Shown here: piece after piece, positions 37,377-45,798 of the stretch | Layout: each line of letters starts with the position of its first letter | Position numbering within the stretch: position 1 is the first letter of the stretch | Assembly: GCF_913064665.1 (NCBI RefSeq) | Contig: NZ_CAJYBT010000005.1 | Location: 1 to 64,000, forward strand | Reading direction: 5' to 3' | Length of the DNA stretch: 64,000 nucleotides | Origin: an uncultured Thioclava sp. | GTDB taxonomy: Bacteria; Pseudomonadota; Alphaproteobacteria; Rhodobacterales; Rhodobacteraceae | Notes under the pieces: model-generated | Databases searched by the model: none | The model's input: the letters and a program-made list of their open reading frames with translations, nothing else | What the model was told of the DNA's origin: nothing | Translations under genes and position numbers: made by a program

Positions 37377-37405
37377 AAGATAGCACCTCTTCACAACAAA
37401 TTCAA
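37377..37405 (-). promoter_or_regulatory. Promoter of the DUF2892 gene
   Basis: On the minus strand: TTGAAT (-35, 37405-37400), a 17-bp spacer and TATCTT (-10, 37382-37377). The predicted start is near 37370, about 30 bases before the ATG. The -35 box coincides with one half of the operator at 37400-37415. Confidence 0.6.
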
Positions 37406-37415
37406 TAGTTCGAAT
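37400..37415 (+). promoter_or_regulatory. Candidate SqrR-type operator between DUF2892 gene and copA
   Basis: ATTCAATAGTTCGAAT has the same ATTC-N8-GAAT form as the site upstream of sqr. It covers the -35 box of the DUF2892 promoter, the position expected for a repressor, and lies 62 bases upstream of the copA ATG. Control of copA by the same site is possible but not shown. Confidence 0.6.
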
Positions 37416-37477
37416 GTATAACGCGGCGCTTGACCGCACCCTAGGCCCGCATCACATGAGGCGCAGGAGCGAACACC

Positions 37478-39910
37478 ATGACCAAGACCAGTTTTACCAT
37501 CGACGCGATGCATTGCGGGGCCTGCACGGGGCGGGTCGAGCGCGTGCTGATGGGCGTGCCCGGCGTACAGCAAGCCAGCGCCAATCTGATGGCGCGCACC
37601 GCCAGCGTCGAGTTCGACGCCCCCGCGACACCCGCCAATCTGGTCGCAGCACTTGATGCGGCGGGCTATCCGGCAACGATGGGAACCGCCCGGCTCGACA
37701 TCGAGGGGATGACCTGCGCCAGTTGCACCGGGCGGGTGGAACGCGCCCTGAATGCGCTGCCCGGTGTCACGACGGCCACGGTCAATCTCGCCACCCAAAG
37801 CGCACAGGTCGACTATGTCGAGGGCACGCTTGCCCCCCGCGATCTGGCCGAGGCGGTCACTGCCGCGGGCTACCCTGCACGCGTGAAAGACCAAGGCGAC
37901 ACCCCGGCCCCGGTCGCACAACGTCAAGCCGCCGAGGCAAGCCACCTCAAACGCCAATTCCTGATCGCGCTGGCGCTCAGCCTGCCGGTCTTTGCACTGG
38001 CGATGGGCGCGCATCTGATCCCCGGCCTCCATCACCTGATCGCCGCCACAATCGGCGAGCGCACAAGCTGGTGGATCCAGATGGGGCTGACGACGCTTGT
38101 ACTGGCCTTTCCGGGACGCATGTTCCTGCGCATCGGCATCCCCGCGCTGGTGCGTGGCGCGCCCGAAATGAACTCGCTCGTAGCGCTGGGCTCGCTCGCG
38201 GCGTTTGTCTTTTCCGCGCTGGTCACAATTGCGCCGGAGTTGATCCCTGCCTCGGCGCGCGGCGTCTATTTTGAGGCGGCCGCCACCATCGTCACCCTGA
38301 TCTTGCTGGGCCGCTGGCTGGAGGCCCGCGCCAAGGGTCGCGCAGGCGAGGCGATCTCGCGTCTCATCGGATTGCAGCCCAAAACCGCCCGCGTGCAAAC
38401 GCCAAACGGTGTCGAAGAGCGCCCGATCAGCGCCCTCACCACGGGCGATATCTTGTTGCTTGCACCGGGCGAACGTGTCGCACTGGACGGGGTGATCACC
38501 GAAGGCGCGGGTCATATCAATGAGAGCATGCTGACCGGAGAACCCATTCCGCTTAGCAAATCCGAGGGCGACAAGATCACCGGTGGCACGATCAATGGCG
38601 AGGCCGCTCTTAGCTATCGCGTGACCGCCACCGGGGGCGATACCGTGCTTGCGCGCATCATCGCGATGGTCGAACAGGCACAGGGCGCGAAGCTGCCTGT
38701 GCAGGCGCTGGTGGATCGCGTGACGCGGGTGTTCGTGCCCGCCGTGATGGTGCTGTCGCTCTCCACTTTCGCGATCTGGTTATTGGCGGGAATGGGCTTT
38801 ACCCATGCCTTTGTCGCCGCGATTTCGGTGATGATTATCGCCTGCCCCTGCGCAATGGGGCTGGCCACGCCGGTTTCGATTTTGGTGGGCACGGGACGGG
38901 GCGCGGAACTGGGCCTGCTGTTTCGGCGCGGCGATGCGCTGCAACGGTTGGCCGAGGTCACGATCATCGGCTTTGACAAAACCGGCACGCTGACCCAAGG
39001 CAAGCCCGCGCTCAGCGATTTGCTCCCGCTGGCGGATTTGTCCGAAACCCAGATCCTAGCGCTGGCCGCAGGGGCCGAGGCGCGCTCGGAGCATCCGCTT
39101 GCGCGCGCAATTCTGGACGCTGCCGCCGCGCGCGACATTCCCCATGCGCCAGTGAAACGCGTCAAGGCGCTGGCGGGTATGGGGCTGCGCGCGCAGGCCG
39201 AAGGCGCGATGTTGTGGCTGGGCAACACACAGGCGATGGCGCAGGCGGGCGCCGACATCGCCCCCTTTGCCGCCCAAGCCGAGGCACTGGCCGCCAAGGG
39301 CCGCACACCGGTCTGGATGGCGCTTGATGATAAACCCGTCGCGCTGATGGCGCTGTCCGACCCGATCAAACCCGAGGCTCGCGCCGCCATTGACGCGCTG
39401 CACCGCGCAGGCGTGCAGGTCGCGATGGTCACCGGCGATACCCGCGCCACCGCGCAGGCCGTGGCCGATACGCTGGGCATAGATCAGGTCGAGGCCGAGG
39501 TTCTCCCCGATGGCAAGCGCGCCGCAATCGACCGCTTGCGCGCCCATGGCCCCGTGGCATTCGTCGGCGACGGGATCAACGACGCCCCCGCGCTGGCAGC
39601 CGCCGATGTCGGCCTTGCCATCGGCACCGGCACTGATGTGGCCATCGAGGCGGCTCAGGTCGTGCTGATGGGGGGCGATCCCCAAGGCGTAGCGCGCGCA
39701 TTGACCCTGTCGCGCGCCGTGATGGCCAATATCAAGCAAAACCTGTTCTGGGCCTTCGCCTATAACGTGGCGCTGATCCCGGTCGCAATGGGCGTGTTGG
39801 TGCCCTTTGGCGGACCCGGCCTGTCGCCGATGCTGGCAGCGGGGGCAATGGCCTTTTCGTCCGTCTTTGTAGTCTCCAACGCGCTTCGATTGCGCCGCGC
39901 GGCACGCTGA
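37478..39910 (+). CDS. copA: Copper-exporting P1B-type ATPase
   Basis: An 810-residue heavy-metal P-type ATPase. Two N-terminal HMA domains each have a metal-binding CxxC (Cys13/Cys16 and Cys80/Cys83). Eight helices are expected; the ion path motif is Cys456-Pro-Cys458, typical of Cu(I) pumps. The phosphorylated Asp500 is in DKTGT, and GDGINDAPAL marks the hinge. The ribosome-binding site is AGGAGC. It exports cytoplasmic copper(I). It is divergent from the DUF2892 gene. I find no clear CueR/HmrR operator. Confidence 0.95.
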   Translation: MTKTSFTIDAMHCGACTGRVERVLMGVPGVQQASANLMARTASVEFDAPATPANLVAALDAAGYPATMGTARLDIEGMTCASCTGRVERALNALPGVTTATVNLATQSAQVDYVEGTLAPRDLAEAVTAAGYPARVKDQGDTPAPVAQRQAAEASHLKRQFLIALALSLPVFALAMGAHLIPGLHHLIAATIGERTSWWIQMGLTTLVLAFPGRMFLRIGIPALVRGAPEMNSLVALGSLAAFVFSALVTIAPELIPASARGVYFEAAATIVTLILLGRWLEARAKGRAGEAISRLIGLQPKTARVQTPNGVEERPISALTTGDILLLAPGERVALDGVITEGAGHINESMLTGEPIPLSKSEGDKITGGTINGEAALSYRVTATGGDTVLARIIAMVEQAQGAKLPVQALVDRVTRVFVPAVMVLSLSTFAIWLLAGMGFTHAFVAAISVMIIACPCAMGLATPVSILVGTGRGAELGLLFRRGDALQRLAEVTIIGFDKTGTLTQGKPALSDLLPLADLSETQILALAAGAEARSEHPLARAILDAAAARDIPHAPVKRVKALAGMGLRAQAEGAMLWLGNTQAMAQAGADIAPFAAQAEALAAKGRTPVWMALDDKPVALMALSDPIKPEARAAIDALHRAGVQVAMVTGDTRATAQAVADTLGIDQVEAEVLPDGKRAAIDRLRAHGPVAFVGDGINDAPALAAADVGLAIGTGTDVAIEAAQVVLMGGDPQGVARALTLSRAVMANIKQNLFWAFAYNVALIPVAMGVLVPFGGPGLSPMLAAGAMAFSSVFVVSNALRLRRAAR

Positions 39911-40000
39911 TCGGCGATTGCGCGCCGATGCCCCGCAAGCCCCCTTTTCCTTGGCGCGCAGATCGGGTTTTTCTTGTCACCGAATTTGCCGGAGCGCCCG

Positions 40001-40462
40001 ATGCTGTCACGCCGCCTCATCTTGCTGTCTCTGGCCAGCCTTGCTGCCTGCGGAGGCGGCCCACAAACCGCGAACAAAGCCCCAGGCAACCCGCCCCTGC
40101 ATCACAATGAAACGCCGCAACTGCGCGCGCTGATCAATCGCTATTCCGACCACTACGGGGTGCCGCGCAGCCTGACGCATCGCGTGATCCAACGCGAAAG
40201 TCGCTACCGCCCCGAGGCGCGAAACGGCCCCTATTTCGGGCTGATGCAAATCTCGCCGCAAACCGCACGCGGAATGGGATTTCGCGGCACCCCCCATGAT
40301 TTGCTCGATGCCGATACCAACCTGAAATATGGCGTGAAATACCTGCGCGGGGCTTGGATGGTCGCTGATGGCTCTGAAGAGCGCGCAGTAAAGTGGTATG
40401 CGCGGGGCTATTACTATGAGGCCAAGAAACGCGGACTGCTGAAGCAGACGGGATTGCGCTAG
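40001..40462 (+). CDS. Lytic transglycosylase-type lipoprotein (SLT domain)
   Basis: A 153-residue outer-membrane or periplasmic lipoprotein. The signal ends in the lipobox LAAC with Cys17. The SLT domain follows: catalytic Glu66 in QRESRYRPEA, then GPYFGLMQISPQTARGMGF. Such enzymes cut peptidoglycan glycan strands. The ATG at 40001 has GGAGC upstream and starts the signal properly; an in-frame ATG at 39974 would add 9 residues. It is small for the family, a bare catalytic domain. It converges on the ybbP gene. Confidence 0.88.
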   Translation: MLSRRLILLSLASLAACGGGPQTANKAPGNPPLHHNETPQLRALINRYSDHYGVPRSLTHRVIQRESRYRPEARNGPYFGLMQISPQTARGMGFRGTPHDLLDADTNLKYGVKYLRGAWMVADGSEERAVKWYARGYYYEAKKRGLLKQTGLR

Positions 40463-40496
40463 GGCAAAGCGCGGCAATTCTGGCACGGGTGGAACG

Positions 40497-40575
40497 CTCC
40501 GCGGGGAGTATTTGATGCTAGATGAAAGACGCAGCACGGCCATTTCATCTAGCATCAAATACTCCCGCCGGAGGC
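40497..40575. repeat. Head-to-head pair of the dispersed repeat; long bidirectional hairpin
   Basis: Two copies in opposite orientation: a rightward one at 40497-40527 and a leftward one at 40543-40575. The inner arms are a perfect 24-bp inverted repeat (40504-40527 and 40543-40566; GGGAGTATTTGATGCTAGAT... and its complement) around a 15-base loop. They lie between the convergent lytic transglycosylase and ybbP genes, so they probably stop transcription from both sides. Confidence 0.8.
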
Positions 40576-40601
40576 CTCCCGACGCCTGCCAAATCCCCTG
40601 C

Positions 40602-43109
40602 TTACTCGGAGGCGCGCAACACCCCCGCCGGGCGCGCCGCAAGCGGGCGCAGCGCAAAGACCAGCCCGGCCGCCAGTGTCGCCACCACCCCGCCAGCCAC
40701 GATGATCAGCGCAGGGATTGGCGCGAACTGATAGCTTGCGCCCATCACCAGATCGACAACGGCCCAGCCCGCAAGCCCGCCAAAGGCGATCGCGACCACC
40801 CCCGCCGCTGCGCCCATCAGCGCCGAGCGCAGCGCAAAGCTAAACAAGATCGTGGCCCGCGTCGCCCCGAGGGTCTTGAGCATTGCCGCCTCCCAGGCGC
40901 GCGCCCGCTCGCCCGCCGCCGCCGCGCCGATCAGCACGACAAACCCCGTCAGCAGCGTCACCGAGGCCGCCAGCGACGTCGCGCGCGCAATCGAGGAAAG
41001 CGCATCGGTGACGCGCGCAATCGCGTCGCGCACCCGGATCGCGGTAATATTGGGAAACGCCTTGGCCAGATCGCGCATTACCTGCGCCTCGGCCTCGGGT
41101 GGGGCGTAGATCGTGGCCAGCCACGTATGGGGCGCGCCTTGCAGCGCCGCCGGATCTAACGTCAGCACAAAGCCAATCCCGCCCGTTGAAAAGTTCACAT
41201 CGCGAAACGAGGTGACCTTGGCCGTGATATCGCGCCCCAAGATATTGACGGTGATATCATCGCCCAGTTTCAACCCGATCTCTGCCGCCTCTTTGGCCGA
41301 GAAGCTGGCCAGTGGCGGGCCGTTATAATCCTTGGGCCACCATGTGCCCGCTGTCAGCTTTTCACGCGGAGTCTCGGAATAGGTCACGCCGCGATCGCCG
41401 CGCAGAACCCAATGTTCGCCGCCAACTTTACGCGCGTTTTGGCCATTGATCTTGGTGATCACGCCGCGCAGCATCGGCACCGCTTCGACCTTACTCACCG
41501 CAGGCATCTTGGCCAGCAGCGCCTTGAACGGGTCGATCTGATCGGGCTGGATGTCGATCACGAAATAGGCTGGCGCGATTTTGGGCAGATCGTTGGAAAT
41601 CGCTCCGCGCAGCCCCGCATCGACCTGCCCCACGGCGGCCAGAACCGACAGGCCAAGCCCCAGCGACAGGATGACCGAGCGCGCCTCGGAGCGCGGCCCA
41701 CCAATCGCGGCGAGGGCCGCGCGCAAGGCAGGGCGGCCGCGCGCGAGATGTTGCGCGCCGCGTGCGCCAACGCGGATCGCCCAAGCCGCGACGCTTAGGA
41801 TGGCCAGTGCCAGCGCGATGCCGCCAAGGCTGGCCAGCGTCAGCCCCCACAGCCCCGAAAACCACGCCGAGACGACGACCAACACCACCAGCAGAACGCC
41901 CGTCAATGTCATGGTCGGCCAAGGCGGCAGGCGGCGTCCGTTCATCGTGTCACGATAGAGCGTCGCCGCGCGCATTGCCGCCATCCGCGACAGGGGCCAC
42001 AGCGCAAAGATCGCGGCAATCAGCGCGCCATAGAGCGCCGCCTCCCCCAGCGGGCCGGGTTGCAAGCGAATCTCGACCGGGATTGGCAGCGCATTTTCGA
42101 TCAGCCCCGAGGCCGCGAAAACCAGCCCCGCCCCCAGCGCCAGCCCCGCGACAATGCCCACCACGCCCAGCGCCACAAGCTGAATCAAGAACGCCGCGCG
42201 AATCGTCGCCCCCGTCGCGCCAAGCGCGCGCAACGTCGCGATTGTGCCCGATTTGCGCTCGACCCAAGACGACACCGTCGCGGAAATGCCAACACCGCCC
42301 ACTGCCAGCCCCGCCAGCCCGACCAGCACTAGAAACGAGCCGAGCCGATCCACAAAGCGCTGCGCGCCCGGTGCCGCGCGACGCCGATCCGACCAGCGCA
42401 TCCCGGCATCCTTGAAATGGCTTTCGGCTTGGCGCTTGGCCACCGTCAGATCGGTGCCCGCAGGCAAGCTTACGCGGTATTGGGTTTCAAACAGCGACCC
42501 CGGTGCCAGCAGCGGCGTGTCCGCAATGGCGCTAAGCGCAACGATCGAATTTGGTCCCAGCGCAAAGCCGGTGCCCGTGCTGTCAGGTTCGCGCAAGAGC
42601 CGTGCCATCATCACGAAATCCTGTCCGCCCAAACGCACCGTATCACCGGGTTTTACCGCCAGACGGTCAGCCAAAATTGGGTCGAGGAAAATCCCGGGGA
42701 GACCGTTTTCGCCCTTGAGCGCGGCGCGCCCCACGGGCGGGTCTAGCTCCAGCTTCCCTTCAAGCGGATAGGCCCCATCCACCGCCTTGACCTGCGTGAG
42801 CGCGCGTTGCGTCGCATCGGTTCCCGTGCTGAGCATGGAGCGGAAATCAATCACCTCCGAGACCGCCGTGGCGTGATCGGTGATCCATTTCAACTCGTCG
42901 GGTTTGGCTCGGCGATAGCTGAATTCATATTGCGCATCGCCCCCCAACAGCACCGCGCCCTGATCGCTGAGCGCCGAGGTGATCGCGCTGCGCACCAGCC
43001 CGACAGCAGCAATTGCGGCCACCCCAAGCATCAGGCAGAGCAGCATGACCCAAAAGCCGCGCAGACCCGCGCGCAACTCGCGCCGAGCAATCGTGAAAGC
43101 CAGGGTCAT
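40602..43109 (-). CDS. ybbP: FtsX-family ABC transporter permease (YbbP-like)
   Basis: An 835-residue permease with two FtsX-type domains, about ten helices and large periplasmic loops, as in YbbP/LolC-like MacB-superfamily proteins. The N-terminus TIARRELRAGLRGFW is typical. The gene overlaps the ATPase gene by 4 bases. The E. coli neighbours are the same (tesA divergent from ybbA-ybbP), which supports the call. The substrate is not established in any organism I know of; lipid or lipoprotein handling is often suggested. Confidence 0.88.
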   Translation of the reverse strand: MTLAFTIARRELRAGLRGFWVMLLCLMLGVAAIAAVGLVRSAITSALSDQGAVLLGGDAQYEFSYRRAKPDELKWITDHATAVSEVIDFRSMLSTGTDATQRALTQVKAVDGAYPLEGKLELDPPVGRAALKGENGLPGIFLDPILADRLAVKPGDTVRLGGQDFVMMARLLREPDSTGTGFALGPNSIVALSAIADTPLLAPGSLFETQYRVSLPAGTDLTVAKRQAESHFKDAGMRWSDRRRAAPGAQRFVDRLGSFLVLVGLAGLAVGGVGISATVSSWVERKSGTIATLRALGATGATIRAAFLIQLVALGVVGIVAGLALGAGLVFAASGLIENALPIPVEIRLQPGPLGEAALYGALIAAIFALWPLSRMAAMRAATLYRDTMNGRRLPPWPTMTLTGVLLVVLVVVSAWFSGLWGLTLASLGGIALALAILSVAAWAIRVGARGAQHLARGRPALRAALAAIGGPRSEARSVILSLGLGLSVLAAVGQVDAGLRGAISNDLPKIAPAYFVIDIQPDQIDPFKALLAKMPAVSKVEAVPMLRGVITKINGQNARKVGGEHWVLRGDRGVTYSETPREKLTAGTWWPKDYNGPPLASFSAKEAAEIGLKLGDDITVNILGRDITAKVTSFRDVNFSTGGIGFVLTLDPAALQGAPHTWLATIYAPPEAEAQVMRDLAKAFPNITAIRVRDAIARVTDALSSIARATSLAASVTLLTGFVVLIGAAAAGERARAWEAAMLKTLGATRATILFSFALRSALMGAAAGVVAIAFGGLAGWAVVDLVMGASYQFAPIPALIIVAGGVVATLAAGLVFALRPLAARPAGVLRASE

Positions 43110-43789
43110 GCGGGTTCACCCGTCACGACCCGGCCGTCGCGCAGCTCAATGATGCGACTGCACCGCGCCGCCAGATCCGGGGCATGGGTGACCAAGATCA
43201 GCGTGGCCCCATGGCGCTCTTGCAGGCCGAACAGCAATTCGATGATTGTGGCCCCCGTCGCTGTGTCGAGATTGCCGGTCGGCTCATCGGCCAGCAGGAT
43301 CGCAGGGCGCGGGGCGACGGCACGCGCCAAGGCGACGCGCTGTTGCTCTCCGCCCGACATTTGCGAGGGATAGTGATGGCCGCGATGACCCAGCCCCACG
43401 GCCTCTAGTTCCGCCTCAGCGCGCGCGAACGCATCGGGCACGCCGGCGATTTCCAGCGGCATCGCGACATTTTCCAGTGCCGTCATTGTCGGGATAAGGT
43501 GGAAGCTTTGGAACACCACCCCCATATTACCCCGACGAAAGCGGGCCAGATCATCCTCGGACATCGCCGACAGATCATGACCCAATGCCATAACCGACCC
43601 CGAGCTGGCGCGTTCCAGCCCGCCCATCAACATCAGGAGCGATGATTTGCCCGACCCAGAAGGCCCCGTGAGCCCAACGCTTTCGCCCCGCTCGATGGCA
43701 AGATCAATCCCGCGCAGAATTTCGACCGGGCCAGCATTGCCCGCCAGCGCAAGTTTTGCGTCTTTGAGCGCGAGGATCGTGTCAGCCAT
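43106..43789 (-). CDS. ybbA: ABC transporter ATP-binding protein (YbbA-like)
   Basis: A 227-residue ATPase of the LolD/MacB type. Walker A is GPSGSGKSS (about residue 42), signature [14 protein letters not shown], Walker B AILLADEPTGNLD. The ATG at 43789 begins MADTILALKDAKL; the longer upstream frame is not needed. Its start codon overlaps the divergent tesA start codon by two bases in CCATGG. Confidence 0.92.
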   Translation of the reverse strand: MADTILALKDAKLALAGNAGPVEILRGIDLAIERGESVGLTGPSGSGKSSLLMLMGGLERASSGSVMALGHDLSAMSEDDLARFRRGNMGVVFQSFHLIPTMTALENVAMPLEIAGVPDAFARAEAELEAVGLGHRGHHYPSQMSGGEQQRVALARAVAPRPAILLADEPTGNLDTATGATIIELLFGLQERHGATLILVTHAPDLAARCSRIIELRDGRVVTGEPA

Positions 43790-44489
43790 GGCTACCTGTC
43801 TTTCTTTTGCTTCAAAGGGATATGGGCCAAATACGCGGCTGCACAAGCGTTTGGGCGCAGGAATTGTGCTTGCGACGCTGCTGGCCATGCCGGTCGCGGC
43901 ACAGACCAAGATCCTCGCCTTGGGAGATTCGCTGACCCAAGGCTACGGGCTTGAGAATCCCAGCGACGGTTTGGTACCGCAATTGCAGGACTGGCTGAAC
44001 GCGCATGGCGCGGAGGTGACTGTGGTGAATGGCGGGGTGTCTGGCGATACCACGGCGGGCGGGAAATCGCGGCTCGATTGGCTGCTGACGCCCGACACCA
44101 AGGCGGTGATCGTGGCGCTGGGAGGCAATGATCTGCTGCGCGGGCTGCCGCCCTCTGAGGCGCGCGGAAATCTCGATGCGATCTTGGCGGATTTGCAGGG
44201 CAAGCATATCCCTGCGCTTTTGGCGGGCCTGCCCGCACCGGGCAATTACGGGCCTGAGTATCAGCAAGAATTCGATGCGATCTATCCCGATCTGGCACAG
44301 AAATATGGCGCGGTTCTGGTGCCCAATCTGTTGGCCCCGATCATGGCCACACCGCTCGCAGAGCGCGCCAAGGAAGACTTGATGCAGGCCGATAATATTC
44401 ATCCCACGCCCGCGGGCGTGAAAAAGGTGGTTGCGGCTTTGGGGCCCAAAGTGTTGGAGCTGTTGGCAAAGGTGACGCCGGGCAGTTGA
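43788..44489 (+). CDS. tesA: Arylesterase/lysophospholipase (TesA, SGNH family)
   Basis: A 233-residue periplasmic SGNH hydrolase. The GDSLTQGYG block holds catalytic Ser48, GGNDLL the Asn of block III, and DNIHPTPAG the Asp/His pair. The signal peptide (about residues 21-38: LGAGIVLATLLAMPVAA) is preceded by a long polar stretch, so the true start may be downstream of the ATG at 43788, for example a TTG near 43848. TesA is a broad thioesterase/lysophospholipase. The divergent layout with ybbAP is conserved from E. coli. Confidence 0.88.
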   Translation: MATCLSFASKGYGPNTRLHKRLGAGIVLATLLAMPVAAQTKILALGDSLTQGYGLENPSDGLVPQLQDWLNAHGAEVTVVNGGVSGDTTAGGKSRLDWLLTPDTKAVIVALGGNDLLRGLPPSEARGNLDAILADLQGKHIPALLAGLPAPGNYGPEYQQEFDAIYPDLAQKYGAVLVPNLLAPIMATPLAERAKEDLMQADNIHPTPAGVKKVVAALGPKVLELLAKVTPGS

Positions 44490-44513
44490 GCGCGCGCCTG
44501 GCAGAGGGCAGGA

Positions 44514-44547
44514 GCCTCCGGCGGGAGTATTTTTAGCCAGATGAAAG
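44514..44547 (+). repeat. Dispersed terminator-like repeat, copy 4
   Basis: GCCTCCGGCGGGAG-TATTTTT then AGCCAGATGAAAG. It lies between the convergent tesA and MFS genes and ends 3 bases before the MFS stop codon, the same placement as copies 1 and 2. Confidence 0.75.
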
Positions 44548-44550
44548 GGC

Positions 44551-45756
44551 TTAGCTACGCGCGGCGCGCCGGTCCATCGCCCAAAGTGCGCCCGCGCCAA
44601 TGACGCCCAGCAAGGCCCCCATCACGGCGGCGAGCTCGTAACCTGCAAGCGCCGTGCCAATTGCGAAAACAGCGGCGGAAAACGCATCGCCCGCCAGTTT
44701 CTGCAGCGCCATCAGCGAAGCCCCGGCGCCGGGACGATTGGACAGCAGGTCTTGCAGATAGGCCATCGGCTGGGTCAACACGACCGCGCCGCCGGCCGCG
44801 CCCGGAATTGTCAGCAACCAGACATAGGGCGTAGGTGCAAGAACCGGGATCAGCCCCAGATGCAGGGCATAAAGGGCCGCCCCCGCCCAGATCAGCGACG
44901 TACGCGAGACGCGCCCCACCAACACCGGCAAGGCCAGCATGAAGGGCACTTCGAGCCCCGCCAGAAGCCCCGCGTAAAGTGCCGTATCCGCCGCGCCGCG
45001 CCCCGGCGTGGCCTCAAACACCAGCCCCATCACCACCAGATACAACATCACGGCCCCGTTGATCGTACCCAGCGCCACCACCCGGCTGAGGATCGGCAGG
45101 TTCGCCATTTCGCGCAAAGATTCGCGAAAGCTGAGGCCTGATTTCGGGTCGGGCCAGCGGGTCGCGCCATCGCGGGGCCAGAACGCCAGTGTCAGCGCAA
45201 GGATCAAAACCCCCAGCGTCAGCGTGACCGGGTAGATCGCCGTCAGCGAAGCTCCCTGATCGAAGGCCACCGACCAGATCGGCAGCACGACCAGCCAAGG
45301 CAACGCAAACAGTGCACGCAGGGTCGACAGAATCGCGGCGCGGTCTTTTTCGGGATGGGTCGATGCGGCAAGGCGCGACAGCGCAAATAGCTGACCAAAG
45401 ATCGAGGCTGACAGCGGCAAGATCAACGCATTGGCAATCACGAAAACCACTGCGTTATCGCCCGCCAAGACAAGCGCCGAAGCCAGAATCAACATCAACG
45501 AAGTACCCAACGCGATCGCACGTCGATTGGCCCGCTGATCGGCCAAAATCCCCAAGCCGACCGAGGCAGAGACCGACAGAACCGACGCCACCATCAAGAC
45601 GAGCGCGAACGCGCCATCGGACAGGCCGAACACCTTGATCGCCAGCGCCGAAACATAGGGCCCCATCGTTGCCGCATGGGCCCCAAACAGCACCAGCAGC
45701 ACCGCCGCCAGACGCAGCGCGGGATCTTTGACTATCGGGCGGAACGGAGCAAACAT
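44551..45756 (-). CDS. MFS transporter
   Basis: A 401-residue major facilitator with about twelve helices. The N-terminus has the polar loop after helix 2 (LGILADQRANRRAIALG), a recognisable version of the MFS signature. The substrate is unknown; the sugar-efflux (SET)-like subgroup is a possibility. It is convergent with tesA and co-directional with hemC, which starts upstream beyond a 42-base gap, so it may be transcribed with hemC. Confidence 0.8.
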   Translation of the reverse strand: MFAPFRPIVKDPALRLAAVLLVLFGAHAATMGPYVSALAIKVFGLSDGAFALVLMVASVLSVSASVGLGILADQRANRRAIALGTSLMLILASALVLAGDNAVVFVIANALILPLSASIFGQLFALSRLAASTHPEKDRAAILSTLRALFALPWLVVLPIWSVAFDQGASLTAIYPVTLTLGVLILALTLAFWPRDGATRWPDPKSGLSFRESLREMANLPILSRVVALGTINGAVMLYLVVMGLVFEATPGRGAADTALYAGLLAGLEVPFMLALPVLVGRVSRTSLIWAGAALYALHLGLIPVLAPTPYVWLLTIPGAAGGAVVLTQPMAYLQDLLSNRPGAGASLMALQKLAGDAFSAAVFAIGTALAGYELAAVMGALLGVIGAGALWAMDRRAARS

Positions 45757-45798
45757 ACGCCCCCATTGCCCCCGTTTGCGGCCAATTTCAAGAGGGGC

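Noticed and set aside
37430-37460. TTGACC followed by 19 bases as a CueR/HmrR-type copper promoter for copA
   Set aside because: The -10 position reads CATGAG, there is no clear dyad in the spacer, and transcription would start on top of the ribosome-binding site. It does not fit.
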